Under the pieces are notes generated by a model. That model made no database searches, was not told where the DNA came from, and saw only the letters and a list, made by a program, of their open reading frames with translations. A DNA stretch of 64,000 nucleotides from the NCBI GenBank assembly GCA_015039315.1, contig WIDE01000034.1, positions 121,250 through 185,249 of the forward strand, given 5' to 3'. The stretch is from Clavulina sp. PMI_390 (lineage: Eukaryota; Basidiomycota; Agaricomycetes; Cantharellales; Hydnaceae). The number at the start of each line of letters is the position of its first letter. The first letter of the stretch is position 1. A program made the position numbers and the translations under genes. This document shows, in pieces, positions 33,282 through 44,321 of this stretch.

Positions 33282-34183
33282 TTACTCTACTAGGACATGC
33301 GCAACTTCTGCTTTGATGTCTAATAGAGGCTTTGTCGGAGTCCACCTAACCAAAGAACAGTGAAAGATACTCACAACCCACAGTCCGATCTGGCAATAGA
33401 ATTATCTGTACAACTTTCACTGGTGCCATGCGGATATGTGAGAGGTGCCTTGTTTCAGTTCTCCTTAGGGAACATGCTTACTAGGTTTCCCATCGCGGAC
33501 CCCAACTTGTGGCTGTTTGACGTTGGCAAAAAAGAGATCAGTCGAAGGGTATATGTTGATCCTAGTATCCTGCAGCACGACGCCATCTAGGTTGTCCACT
33601 ATAATTACAGACAATTAACAAGATTCCTTACAGGGATCGCCTGACCCACTCACAGCGAGCACATGCGCTTAAGGAACTGGTCAAGCGACAATCACAAATT
33701 GCCCAACCATCGGGCCGATCTGCAGTGGCAGCTTTCCTGGGCTCATTGGGCGACATCGCGACCTCTGCCACCCCATTCAAAACCCTCACTACGGTGATTA
33801 TGATAGGGTGACTAGGTGAAGCGCCCGGGGCGGCGCGATCCACAATAGATAAAGGAACAGTGTCAAGAACCGCGCTACTCTCTGGACCAGCGCTAAATTT
33901 GAGAGCGATGATCCGCGAAAGGGATATTCTCTCCAGCCTCGAGAGCGCTTTCTTGAACGAGCTCACTGTTGGCGGCAAGATACGATGAGCGAGCACCCGT
34001 CCCACAGAGGGATCTTGCGGATCAAATGCTTGTTGGCAGGCGAGAGCTAAATTGTCCTCCACGATCCGATAATAAACTATAATTGTTGTCCAGGTTAGTT
34101 TGGAAAGACGCACAGGCCTCAGCAGTGAACCAATTACAATATCTCAGATCTTCAGACGACCCATTTTGCGGAACACTGGACAT
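33282..34183 (-). CDS. Unknown-function (UF) family protein, copy 2, intact
   Basis: Five exons give about 245 residues, with introns at the same positions and phases in all family copies. Exon 1 starts MSSVPQNGSSEDLRY (ATG at 34183). It is followed by YYRIVEDNLALACQQAFDPQ, VGRVLAHRILPPTVSSFKKA, LSRIIALKF, APGASPSHPIIITVVR, RPDGWAICDCRLTSS. Exon 3 reads LDNLDGVVLQDTRINIYPST then DLFFANVKQPQVGVRDGKP, exon 4 KVVQIILLPDRTVG, exon 5 IKAEVAHVLVE with stop at 33282. No signal peptide, membrane segment or known domain is recognised. The conserved basic KKALSRLE block and the DLFFAN block are the family signatures. Transcription is antisense to the SDR and F-box genes that flank each unit. Confidence 0.7.
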
Positions 34184-34401
34184 TAGACTACAGAAGGGAA
34201 AGCGCCGATCGAATATAACGGTATTTATGGATCAGGGATACCACCCTAGCGAAACCCTGTGTTCGTCGTGGTAGGTGGCGAGAGCATGACATTTTGTATT
34301 GTCATTATTTGGCGGTGTGGTGCGCGAACAGCGAAAAGCCCTGTCAATTTATTTTGGGTTGCCCAATGTAATAGGCAGGTTGTGACTGAACCATTCCCAT
34401 T

Positions 34402-34570
34402 ATGCGAATAACACAACTAGAGTCAGCTAACATATGATATCCCTCAATAAATTCATTAGTACTGGCTAGTAAAAGCGCTGAAAGGCTCACGCTGTCGCGA
34501 AACACTCGACAATGACATCGCAGGTGACAATTCTAGTGTTGAACCTCGTACAGCAGTTGAAGTGAGACGG
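34402..34570 (+). pseudogene. Fragment of zinc-type F-box gene 5' end (unit 3, empty Harbinger site)
   Basis: Reads ATGCGAATAACACAACTAGAG, then the unoccupied insertion site GGCTAGTAAAAGCG, then KALKGSRCRETLDNDIAG and VEPRTAVEVRR. This is homologous to KARKNIARAIEND and TVEVK of the complete gene near 36085-36170. The fragment ends where SDR-derived sequence begins. Confidence 0.6.
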
Positions 34571-34589
34571 TACTTGCAGCCGTGTGCGT

Positions 34590-34680
34590 CAACCTCCGAA
34601 CCTCGTGCAAATGTCGCTAATAAGTGACACCTGGAGAGGTTGTATGAAGAGGAGAGGAAGAATTTAGGCTCAAATAAACA
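34590..34680 (+). pseudogene. Decayed copy of SDR last exon (unit 4)
   Basis: Sister of the fragment at 32497-32595, sharing its stop (TAATAAGTGAC / TAATTAGTGAC region) and the GAAGAGGAGAGGAAGAAT tail. Non-functional. Confidence 0.55.
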
Positions 34681-34893
34681 AATTGATCATGAGCATAGCC
34701 GATAATTTGAGTCTATGAACCTAACTGACGCCCTATCAACGTGGAAGCATGATTTCTCTAGGCTATATGATGTCCTCCTGCCATTGTCTCGAACATCGCG
34801 TACGGAGCGACGAGAGATTCCTGATAGGCACCGAGATGTGCTGGGACATTGCTTGCTGTTTCATGCGAAATTTCCTCGTTGAAGGGAGTCGCT

Positions 34894-35803
34894 CTACTCA
34901 ACAAGGACATGCGCAACTTCTGCCTTAATATCTAAAAACAGATCCGTCAGTGTTCAGCTTGAGAGGAAGGCAGAAGCCACTCACATCCCACCGTTCGATC
35001 CGGTAGGAGAATAACCTGAACAACTTTCACTGGTGCGACGCGGGCCGGTGAGAAGAGGTTAATTTTGCCCAGCTGCGGGGGAAAATGCACTCACTAGGTT
35101 TCCCGTCACGAACCCCCGCTTGCGGTCGTTTGACATTGGCGAAGAAGAGATCGGACGAAGGGTAAACACTAATTCGGGCAGGCGTAAGCACAACGCCATC
35201 AAGGTTATCCACTTTGGAGATGCATAAGTAAAAGGATGAGACGAAGCTTCTTCGCAAGTGTTAATGCATCTACTCACAGCGAGCACTGAGACTGGAAGTA
35301 CTAGTCAAACGACAGTCGCAAATTGCCCAGCCATCTGGCCGTTCTGCAGTAGCAGCCTTCCCGGGTTCCGTGGTCGACATCACCACCTCCGCGACCCCGT
35401 TAACTACTTTTGCAATTGTGATGATAATTGGGCGACTCGGAGAAGCGCCTGGCGCTGCACGGTCCATGGTGGACAAGGTAATGGTGTCCAAAAGTGCGCT
35501 GCTCTCCGGATCAGTGCTAAACTTGAGGGCAATAATCCTCGAGAAAGATATTCCCTCCAGCCTTGAGAGAGCTTTCTTGAACGAGCTCACGGTTGGCGGC
35601 AAGATACGATGGGCGAGCACTCGGCCCATAGAGGGATCTTGTGGGTCAAAGGCTTGTTGGCAGGTGAGAGCCAGACTGTCCTCAGTGATGCGATAGTAGA
35701 CTATTATAATCGCTCGAGTTAGTGTTTGGAGTTGTCAGGCGTCAAGTGGCCAGTTACAATATTTCAGATCCTCAGATGGCTCATTCTGTGACACGGTAGC
35801 CAT
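34894..35803 (-). CDS. Unknown-function (UF) family protein, copy 3
   Basis: Same five-exon plan as copy 2. The ATG at 35803 opens MATVSQNEPSEDLKY. Exon 2 has YYRITEDSLALTCQQAFDPQ, MGRVLAHRILPPTVSSFKKA and FSRIIALKF. Exon 3 has LDNLDGVVLTPARISVYPSS and FFANVKRPQAGVRDGKP, exon 4 KVVQVILLPDRTVG and exon 5 IKAEVAHVLVE, stopping at 34894. The two acceptors are AAAG- and CAG-type but keep phase. No disabling change was found, so it is probably functional. It lies just upstream of, and divergent to, the complete zinc-type F-box gene. The function is unknown. Confidence 0.65.
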
Positions 35804-35996
35804 CAAGCTATGGAAGAAGGGAGAGATTTAGTGCTAATAGAACAGAGATTATGTGTCAGTGATAAGGCACAGGCTTAGAACTTGTATCTGTCGTTGTGAG
35901 CAGAAGGAGCATCGCATTTCATATTGTGCTTGTTTGGTCGTGTTATGCGCGAGTAATGGAAGACCCTGCTAATTCACTCCCACCCCGCACAGCACC

Positions 35997-38762
35997 ATGC
36001 GACCAACGCGACAGAGCTCTAGAGTCGGTCAGCATATGGTTCACCGATAAGCCCACCAGTTCTGGCTGCTGAACGCATTAAAAAGCTAGGAAGAATATTG
36101 CGAGAGCCATCGAAAATGACTCCGATGGCGACGACTCCGATAGAGACCCTCATGCAACAGTTGAAGTGAAACATTCTGGTGATGAATCCGAGGTATCGGA
36201 AAGTGAGAAATCCTCCGCACCCGCATGTCTGAGTGCACTGATGCATCTTGGTATGATAGTTGCATCGCCTCCAACGAAACGTAGGAAACTAGGACCCTCT
36301 AATGTCGCAGGCCCTTCAAGACCTCGCCAGAAGGGGAAACTATCCGCTCTACTTGCAGTAATGCCTACCGAAGTTATTGGCGTTGTAAGCCCCCCTTTCT
36401 TCGTCATGCGACTTTCCGTCCCCAGCTCACCGTGTGATGTCTGGCGAAATTCTAGGTCTGCTCATTCTTATTACCAAACGAATTGCTTCAAGTTGCGCAA
36501 AGCTCCAAGATATTCGCGGCCTTCCTATTGTCTCCAGGCAGCTCCTCTATTTGGAAGGCGGCCCGCCTACGGCTCGGGGAAGGATTCCCTGATCGTCCTT
36601 CCGATCTAACGGAACAGAAGTACGCGTGTCTCGTGTTTGGGCGGTACTGCCAGGTCAGTCGCTCGACTAGGTTACTTCATGTGGTGTGGTGACGGCCTAT
36701 TGAAACTTCAAAAATATGCAGAGATGTGGTAAACTCGGGGGCCGAACCTCCATGGGTGTGTGGACTCTGCGTCGCAGGTGGTGTGAGCAGTGTCGTACGG
36801 AAATGTATGGCCCTCCCAATATTCCCTGATATAATGACTGATAGACTCCTCCTACTCAAGACTGGAAGGTCGCGACGACAAGTATCGAATACGTCCCCCA
36901 ATTCAGGCTTCCACCACTCCAAGAACATTCACCCTCGTCCATGCCGGTTACTTACAACGAAAAGAGAAACTTTGTTAGTTTTTTTTGAATCTCAACGTGC
37001 ATACGTTCCGCATACCTAATTCCCTTCCCAAATAGATCGCCAGATTGTATACGAGGTGTACCTGCGCGACGAGGCGGCGGAAGTGGATGCCATCCTCAAG
37101 GCAGCGGATGACGACGTTGAACAGATATTTGGTTTTCAATCCCAAAGACGAGCCGATATTATGGATAGAATGCAGGTATTATTATCAGCATTACCCCTGG
37201 TCAACAACACTGCTGAACCTTTCCTACCAGCATGGGAAGCTCCTAGACGCCTGGTTCGCTGAGAAGTCTACAGTGAGAGACGAAGAGCTATCAAGACTGA
37301 GGGCTGAGAGGGTAAATGAGTAAGTAACTTCTTACATTGTGTGGATTTGTGCTTCCCTAACCCGCATTGCGACAGCCTCAAGTCGAGGCTCGTTCAGGCT
37401 GGCTACCAGCCACAGATACTAGATTGTATCTCCCCCAAAGCATATTCTGGATTTCCAACGATGAAGACCGCTAGAAGATTCACAGAGAAAGGTGACTCGA
37501 TTGGGTATTTGTTAGAATCTCAGTGCTCACGTTCATATCGGAGTAGAATGGACCAGCGTTGGGCCCTCTATATTATCAGAAGTCTCGATTGCGGTGTCCC
37601 AACTGAAACAGACAGCAGAGCGGAACGCACGATTTCATTTCATCGAAGTCTTTTACCCAGCCTATATACAACGACTGCTGCCAACTACAGATTTCATCCC
37701 AGAAGCGCTTGACGTGCGCGAGCTATCACATGTCAAGGTGTGTTCTCGCACGCCTTTGTATTGCATGAAGCTCACGTATGGATCTACATTGATCTTTTGG
37801 TACAGAGCGAGCTTGAGACCTGGGCAAGCGGCGCTGAGAACCTGCCAAAGCTGCTGAGCACACCAATTGGGCTCGATATTCCTCTGAGCGTTCAAGAGCA
37901 GGTCGCCATCGGAATCATGCAATTCCAAGTGGACCTGCGAGCGCAATTCAGCGCCAAGCTTCCCTACTCCAAACGCCTGGGGTCAAAACTAAATCCTTCC
38001 GACCTCCTCAATCTTGCGATCTCAATGTTCATGCCCTCAGCAAGCGCGCCTCGTCAAACCCCTAATGACGATCATATCACTTCCGAGGTGAACTTTGGGA
38101 TTCCGTTCCATCTCCTGCAGCGTATGCACAAATACCTTCCACGTGGGAGGGATCAAGAGAAGGATCCAGCTTGGGTGTTCGATAAGGTTTCTTCAACGAT
38201 CATAAAAGATATTGTTGGGTTATGTGGATTCCACCCAGATTCTTGCACTCGGTCACAGCTCGAGAAGACCGGCTCATTTGTGGTCTGCCTTACCTGTACG
38301 TCGTCCAGGCTTCCTACCATGCCTTGGGCTCTCGCAGTAAGTACATATCCCGCTATTCCTGCTTCTGCGCTCAGCCGTGCTGATCTCACGCTTCAAAAGC
38401 CCCGGCATTGGCGAGCTAAGCATAGCAATATACATGAAGCTGGGAGTGCATGGCGGATTCTGAGCCCAGCGGAGCGCGAGCGTTTCCTTCCAATCTGGCG
38501 GAAACGAGGGCATTCGCGTCGAGTTGAATGCTTAATGTGTCATGATATAGGGCCCTCACTCGCCCTATATGATCTCAACGAATTTGGAGACCATTGCGTT
38601 ACCCAGTACGTTATCTCTGATTACCATACTATAACTTTTGCTCAACAACGTTGAATTCTCCAAATCAGACATCCTGGTACTGATCCCACCCAAGACCGTA
38701 CCCATACTTTGAGTTCACTGGATCGCAATGTAGAGCCTCTTGACTGGGCACCACGAGGCTAA
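35997..38762 (+). CDS. F-box protein of the Agaricomycete zinc-ribbon type
   Basis: Multi-exon gene. The proposed exon 1 is MRPTRQSSR (ATG 35997), spliced to NIARAIENDSDGDD; this join is uncertain. An F-box follows across an intron (AVMPTEVIGV / CSFLLPNELLQVAQSS), then SSSIWKAARLRLGEGFPDRP, LTEQKYACLVFGRYCQ / RCGKLGG and WCEQC, which look like a Cys-pair zinc site. Later blocks are EVYLRDEAAEVDAILKAADD, HGKLLDAWFAEKSTVRDEEL, a long 37740-38610 region (WASGAENLPKLLSTPIGLD; FCGFHPDSCTR-like), and a last exon HPGTDPTQDRTHTL that ends LDWAPRG, stop at 38762. The closing WAPRG is typical of this family. It probably serves as a substrate receptor in an SCF ubiquitin ligase (inferred). Internal splice sites near 36800-37030 are unresolved and a defect there is possible. 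Confidence 0.6.
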
Positions 38763-39012
38763 CTTTGCTGACGGCGAGCCTATTTATCACCCGCCAGATT
38801 CCTTCCCCGTCCCACACCTCGAATATTGTTGATAATTGAAATTGATCTGTATCACATGTATCCAACCTAAAACCCCGACCAAGGAGAGACGAAGACCGAC
38901 GTGCACGTGTCCGGATCTGCACTAGCTGGTCAGCGTTACTATTGTATTGCTTTATTAGTCGCATGGGCGCTTGCACTGACACCCCGCAATAACGGTTTGC
39001 CTGGTGATCAAC
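38763..39012. other. Intergenic between F-box genes
   Basis: Short spacer; nothing recognised. Confidence 0.6.
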
Positions 39013-40570
39013 ATGTCCCCCAACGTGGGCCCATCTACTCAGGTTCTGAAGAAGTTCCACAAACTCCCAATCGAGATCGTTACCACTGTGCTATACTGCT
39101 GCACACTCCACGGTCGAGAGCTATTTCCTATCCAAAATGACGTCAATCAGCAGAGCTGCTGTGCCATATGGGATAGCCTCTACTCCATTCTACGCGTCTG
39201 CAAGTTGTGGAACTATATTGTTATGTCGACCCCACGGATGTGGGAATTCGTGATGTGGTCATCTACCAAGCGCGAGGTCTATTTTGAGCCAGTCAGGATA
39301 TTCCTTAAGCGATCAAGAAACGCCTTTCTTGATGTAAACATCGAGCTAGGGCCAGGTCCCTGGCGACCCTTAACGGAAGCTGTCTCTATGCTATAACCTC
39401 ATATGCATCGCGTGCGGTTGCTGCGCTCCGAGGGTCCACCTTCTCTACAGCTTCTCCTCTTTTCGGGTACAAGAGGGCTTCCACATCTTCGTCAATGTTA
39501 CTTTCAAGGTTATTCCAGCGTTCATTACTCGACATTTGAGTCATCGGGGAGTACAAAAACCAATGCCCCTCTCGACAACGACCCCCCAAACCCTCTAGTT
39601 TTGACCAGCTTCCACGTCAATGGTTGCTGGGCGTATTCTTTGTTCGACAGAATTGATGCAAGAGTTCTTCAAGAGCTCCATCTCCTCGGCAATTGGATTT
39701 CGCCCCAAGCAATCCATTGTCTGACTCAATGTACTGCCCTCGAAACCCTTGATATGACAACCCGCGAGCTTCGAGTTCCGGATCCAATGACGCTGCCTAG
39801 TGTCCGTAAGCTTTTGATTAGAGGTAAAATACAAGATCTAGGGAGATTTTTCTCATCTCTACCAGTCTTGGAGCATCTGTCCGTGATGGACAGCCGCTTC
39901 CTCACTACACAACGCGAAAAGTTTGATTCGCGATTCTTGGAAAACGCGTCGAGCAGTGGGAGTGGTGGAGGGAGTGCTTCAATTATATTACGCCCTGCCC
40001 CCAAGCCTTCCAAGGCTTCTATCGCTCACGGTGGACTCAGTCACTAGCTGGGAGACGCTCGAAATATTATACGGTTGCCCACAACTGAAACGGCTTCACT
40101 TGCACGGGACAGCTAATCTCTCATCCGTTATCCACTTTCTTGCTCTCGATGAATACAAGGCAGAGGATTCAGAGCAGGATTGCCAGGGAGCGACAGGAAA
40201 GGCTCACTTCCGTGACCTTGATCTGCTGCGACTATGGCCGGCAGAGGGTGATTCGGCATCTCCAAGCGCGTCTCCCGAGTACCATGCACAAAACGAAGAT
40301 GTGCGCGGAGTGGTTCGCTTGCTCACTCGTCTACTAAAGACGCGGCCCGCACTGCATGTAGAGATAGGTTTCCTGAATCGGCGCTGGCTCGGAGGAAGTT
40401 TTCAAGAGCTTCAGAGCAACTTTGGGGATCGTATTGTTTTGCGATACAAATCGAGTGAAGATTGCGACTGGTACGCGATCGCTCGATTGGGATATACCCT
40501 TTTTCCCGAAACATTTCAATCTTCAAGCACTTGTAAGCATCCCCTCCACGGAGAGCTTAACGTATTTTGA
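39013..40570 (+). pseudogene. F-box/LRR-like protein, disabled (nonsense plus frameshift)
   Basis: Homologous over its length to the intact gene at 41123-42634. It starts MSPNVGPSTQVLKKFHKLPI with the F-box-like block LPIEIVTTVLYCCTL and RVCKLWNYIVMSTPRMWEF. At about 39394 the codon expected to be Leu in LLPHMHRV reads TAA, while the frame continues unchanged (PHMHRVRLLRSEGPP). A second lesion near 39990, in a C-run (CTGCCCCCAAGCC), shifts the frame from SASIILRPA to PPSLPRLLSLTVDS. After that it reads well through LLRLWPAEGD, RPALHVEIGFLNRRW to FPETFQSS. Two independent lesions make a pseudogene likely. Confidence 0.75.
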
Positions 40571-41122
40571 CTAACCCAGCCGCGGAGTATATTTGCTTGA
40601 ATGAAGGAGGATTGTGACTAGCAGGGAATAAATGATAGCAGGAATTCCGCTATGCTGGTAGCAGCCCGTTGTAATAATACTGTCCCAAGGACTCTCCTGA
40701 CCCCTGGTCGTTCTATCCCTGTGTTTCGAGAGCGCAGATGGTTTTGTCACAGTAGCACAATCACAAACATTTTCACTTTCTTCACATTTTCGGACACTCA
40801 CACTTGGATGGTATTGGGCGAAATCCATAGCACTAGCCAGACGCGAAATGAATTGCAAGTGTCTTCATCAGAGAGCCGATGCTTATCACTTGCATTTGTC
40901 CATCTATACCAGCGTATCGCATGCGCGTTATGAGCACCACCAAAGCTGCTCGATGCGTAGGAGCCGCCTTGAAGCAAAAGTGTAATGATTGTGTCAACAA
41001 ACCTCATAATCAATGCACTTTGTGGAGGTACAAAGACCTACCTGTGTGCACATGCAGTGGTCAAATTGCATAGCCTCATTCTTCGCACGCGTCCTTACAC
41101 AGCAAACTCCACACCGATTGTC
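40571..41122. other. Intergenic; promoter region of intact F-box paralog
   Basis: No gene is recognised. An in-frame extension upstream of 41123 exists but lacks an ATG supported by paralogs. Confidence 0.55.
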
Positions 41123-42634
41123 ATGCCCCATCATGCCTTTCCTGCTAATCAACCTCTCAAGAAGTTTTATAAGCTTCCGATAGAGATTGTTGCTACTATC
41201 TTCCATTGTTGTACGCTCTCAGATCCTGAAGAATTTCCCATAGGCTTAGGGGTCAATCGACGGAGATGCAGCGCGCTTTGGAACAATATTCACTCCCTTT
41301 TACGCGTCTGCAAGCTCTGGAACAATATCGCCATGTCAACGCCACAAATATGGGAATTTATCGAGTGGCCTTCAGGTGGGGCTTGGGCCCTCAAGCGAAT
41401 AAGCATATTTCTCGAGCGTTCTAGAGATGTACTTCTCTACCTGAACATCGAAATGGCGGCCGGAGACTGGAGTATAATGCCCAAAGTCATTTCCATGATA
41501 GCCGCCCATGCGCATCGTGTACACTCGTTACGTTTCCTCGGGCCGCCTGAGCTCCAACTTCGCCTTCTTGCAACAGCCCAAGGGCTTCCAGCCCTTCGAT
41601 ACTGCTACCTGCGAGATAGTTTCAGTTCTGCGTACTACACGATTGAACCGATACCGTCCAGCCCAGAACTCTCTGCGGCCTTGAAGAGTGGCTCCCACGA
41701 CCCACTTGCACTTGAAAAGTTTCACGCGAATGGTAGATGGGCACATTCATTGTTCAAAAGGATAGATGTAAAAGCCCTCCGAGAGCTCAACCTCTTAGGT
41801 GTTTGGATCTCCCCTGAGTCAATACATTGCTTGATTCATTGCAGTGTGCTTGAGACGCTTGATATCACCACCCACAAACTTCGCATTCCAGATCCAATCG
41901 CACTACCCACGGTGCGAAGGCTTTTGATTAGGGGGGAACCACAAGATTTGGGGATATTTTTCTCCTCTCTCCCAGTGTTGGAGCATCTCTCGATCATGAA
42001 CGGCCGATATCTCGTCTCATGGAATGAGTCGCTTGACTCGCCATATTTACAGAAGGCATTGAACGCCATGAGCAATGCTGGGAGTGCGTCAATCTTATTG
42101 CATCCACTTCCAAACCTTCCCAGTCTTCTTTCGCTCACGATGGACTCGAGCACTAGCGATGAGACGCTAGAAGTCTTACACTCCAGTTCAATAGTGAAGC
42201 GCATTCACCTACACGGGACTGCTAACCTTTCACCCATTCTCCGCTTTATTGCTTTCAATGAATGCAAAGAGAAGGATCAAGATGGAGATGATCTTATGAC
42301 GCCAGAGACATCTCACTTCCGCGACCTTGATCTCCTACGACTGTGGGCAGCAGATGAGGATCCACTTTCCCAAGGCACGCCTTCCGAGTACTTGGCCCAA
42401 AATGAGGATGTCCCTGGAGTCGTTCGCTTGCTTGCTCACCTGCTGAAGACGCGGCCTGCACTGCACGTAGAAATTGGTTTCGCGAACCAGCGTTGGCCCA
42501 TGGGAAGTTTCCGTGAGCTTGAGACTCAATATGGTGATCGCATCAATATACGATACAAATCGAGCGAAGAGCGCGATTGGTACGAGATCACTCGGCTTGG
42601 ATACATCCCGCTTCCCGAAACCTTCAAAGGCTAA
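41123..42634 (+). CDS. F-box/LRR-like protein, intact
   Basis: Single open frame of 503 codons from MPHHAFPANQPLKKFYKLPI. I chose this ATG because homology to the three paralogs begins just after it. An F-box-like motif lies at residues 15-60 (LPIEIVATIFHCCTL, HSLLRVCKLWNNIAMSTPQI). It is followed by irregular leucine-rich repeats (SLRFLGPPELQL, ALRELNLLGVWISPESIHCL, VLETLDITTHKLRIPD, PTVRRLLIRGEPQDLGIFFS, VLEHLSIMNGRY, PSLLSLTMDSSTSDETLEVL), a typical RNI-like substrate-binding surface, and a conserved end (RPALHVEIGFANQRW, GDRINIRYKSSEERDW, YIPLPETF). It probably is an SCF ubiquitin-ligase adaptor. It is the functional neighbour of the adjacent pseudogene. The acidic C-terminal exon of the minus-strand paralogs is missing. 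Confidence 0.8.
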   Translation: MPHHAFPANQPLKKFYKLPIEIVATIFHCCTLSDPEEFPIGLGVNRRRCSALWNNIHSLLRVCKLWNNIAMSTPQIWEFIEWPSGGAWALKRISIFLERSRDVLLYLNIEMAAGDWSIMPKVISMIAAHAHRVHSLRFLGPPELQLRLLATAQGLPALRYCYLRDSFSSAYYTIEPIPSSPELSAALKSGSHDPLALEKFHANGRWAHSLFKRIDVKALRELNLLGVWISPESIHCLIHCSVLETLDITTHKLRIPDPIALPTVRRLLIRGEPQDLGIFFSSLPVLEHLSIMNGRYLVSWNESLDSPYLQKALNAMSNAGSASILLHPLPNLPSLLSLTMDSSTSDETLEVLHSSSIVKRIHLHGTANLSPILRFIAFNECKEKDQDGDDLMTPETSHFRDLDLLRLWAADEDPLSQGTPSEYLAQNEDVPGVVRLLAHLLKTRPALHVEIGFANQRWPMGSFRELETQYGDRINIRYKSSEERDWYEITRLGYIPLPETFKG

Positions 42635-43018
42635 TTTTGCTGTTTGTGAGTGCCTCTTTCGCCAGAGAGTATCATCCCTCCTGACCAAATGCTCTAGCAT
42701 GTGCCCCAACGATGTCGTTCAGACTGAAGAGGTTTGTGTCTGGAGGGGAAACAAATACATACCGTCAACATCCCACCCATCCTTGCAGGACTTCAATCCC
42801 AATGGTGTTGCCCCAATCATAGTGCTGAAGTTGGTTAGTTACATTCAGATGAGGGTTGGCAGTATAGCTATAATCACTGAGACTCAGATGGTTTTGCTAC
42901 AGTAGCATAATCATAGTTTCCCCCCATCCTTCACACCCTCCAACACTCACATAGATATCAAGAGACAGAAATTGTACATACTGATGGGAGTGATATGCAT
43001 TACAGGTGCTTTCGTTAT
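42635..43018. other. Intergenic
   Basis: Between the F-box gene and the 3' part of the COQ9-like gene; nothing recognised. Confidence 0.5.
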
Positions 43019-44321
43019 GCAGATGAGGTTGCTCGCCAATATTTCTGTCCCATTCCCAATCGCCTTTGAGATGGACGNNNNNNNNNNNNNNNNNNNNNNN
43101 NNNNNNNNNNNNNNNNNNNNNNNNNNNNNNNNNNNNNNNNNNNNNNNNNNNNNNNNNNNNNNNNNNNNNNNNNNNNNNNNNNNNNNNNNNNNNNNNNNNN
43201 NNNNNNNNNNNNNNNNNNNNNNNNNNNNNNNNNNNNNNNNNNNNNNNNNNNNNNNNNNNNNNNNNNNNNNNNNNNNNNNNNNNNNNNNNNNNNNNNNNNN
43301 NNNNNNNNNNNNNNNNNNNNNNNNNNNNNNNNNNNNNNNNNNNNNNNNNNNNNNNNNNNNNNNNNNNNNNNNNNNNNNNNNNNNNNNNNNNNNNNNNNNN
43401 NNNNNNNNNNNNNNNNNNNNNNNNNNNNNNNNNNNNNNNNNNNNNNNNNNNNNNNNNNNNNNNNNNNNNNNNNNNNNNNNNNNNNNNNNNNNNNNNNNNN
43501 NNNNNNNNNNNNNNNNNNNNNNNNNNNNNNNNNNNNNNNNNNNNNNNNNNNNNNNNNNNNNNNNNNNNNNNNNNNNNNNNNNNNNNNNNNNNNNNNNNNN
43601 NNNNNNNNNNNNNNNNNNNNNNNNNNNNNNNNNNNNNNNNNNNNNNNNNNNNNNNNNNNNNNNNNNNNNNNNNNNNNNNNNNNNNNNNNNNNNNNNNNNN
43701 NNNNNNNNNNNNNNNNNNNNNNNNNNNNNNNNNNNNNNNNNNNNNNNNNNNNNNNNNNNNNNNNNNNNNNNNNNNNNNNNNNNNNNNNNNNNNNNNNNNN
43801 NNNNNNNNNNNNNNNNNNNNNNNNNNNNNNNNNNNNNNNNNNNNNNCGTTCCACTCTAGTCGTCGAAGGAGGACATCCTCCATGGAGGATACTCCGTTTT
43901 TCTCTGTTTCATTTCCATTAATTCCATGGTTTACTGGAATTGCACCCATATGGCCACGTCCCTCTTCTAACCATGCCCGGATCAGTGTACGCTGGGCACG
44001 GTCCCCAGCACCGAAGAGAGCCGAAATTGCCGTGTCCGAGAGTGGTGTGCCACTTCCGTTGTTTCCTATCCAGTCAGATACGCGCATATAAAACATACAA
44101 AAGAGTGACCAAATCAGTTTCATAGCAACCGAGGCAACATTTCTGGATGGCAATTTGGCTAGGTGAGACTCACCAATGTTGGGGGTACCAGCACTAGAAG
44201 ATCTGAGGGCCGAGTGCACAGCGGTCGTATTAGCGAGTGCTATCGCCTGCCTAGTAAAACCATGTTCTGGTATATACGCAAACGCGCGCCGGAGGAGAGG
44301 CAAGGCGGATGACTGTTGCAT
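43019..44321 (-). CDS. COQ9: COQ9-like ubiquinone biosynthesis protein, interrupted by gap
   Basis: Mitochondrial lipid-binding accessory protein of the coenzyme Q synthesis complex (family role). From the ATG at 44321 the minus strand reads MQQSSALPLLRRAFAYIPEH, then GFTRQAIALANTTAV. A likely intron of about 100 bp (GTGAGT donor after GTPNIG) follows, then LSDTAISALFGAGDRAQRTL and IRAWLEEGRGHM. This matches the COQ9 layout of AL.F.P.HG.T..AI....., then LF..G...L...WL...R. The 769-N gap starts right after RRLEWN, so the core lipid-binding helices and conserved C-terminus are hidden. The short stretch at 43019-43077 may be the last exon but its frame cannot be fixed. An upstream exon with a mitochondrial presequence is possible. 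The 3' boundary given is approximate. Confidence 0.65.
43078..43846. other. Assembly gap (769 N)
   Basis: Run of N inside the COQ9-like gene; the open frames that span it are artefacts. Confidence 0.97.

Noticed and set aside
33628..34113. Start of UF copy 2 at MRLSKLTWTTIIVYY
   Set aside because: That stretch is the first intron; the four copies instead share an upstream ATG exon ending DLRY/DLKY/EPRY joined in phase to YYRIVED.
36166..36609. Use of the GTG at 36166 as the start of the zinc-type F-box protein
   Set aside because: GTG is not a normal start in fungal nuclear genes, and the homologous exon clearly extends upstream (ARAIENDSDGDD).
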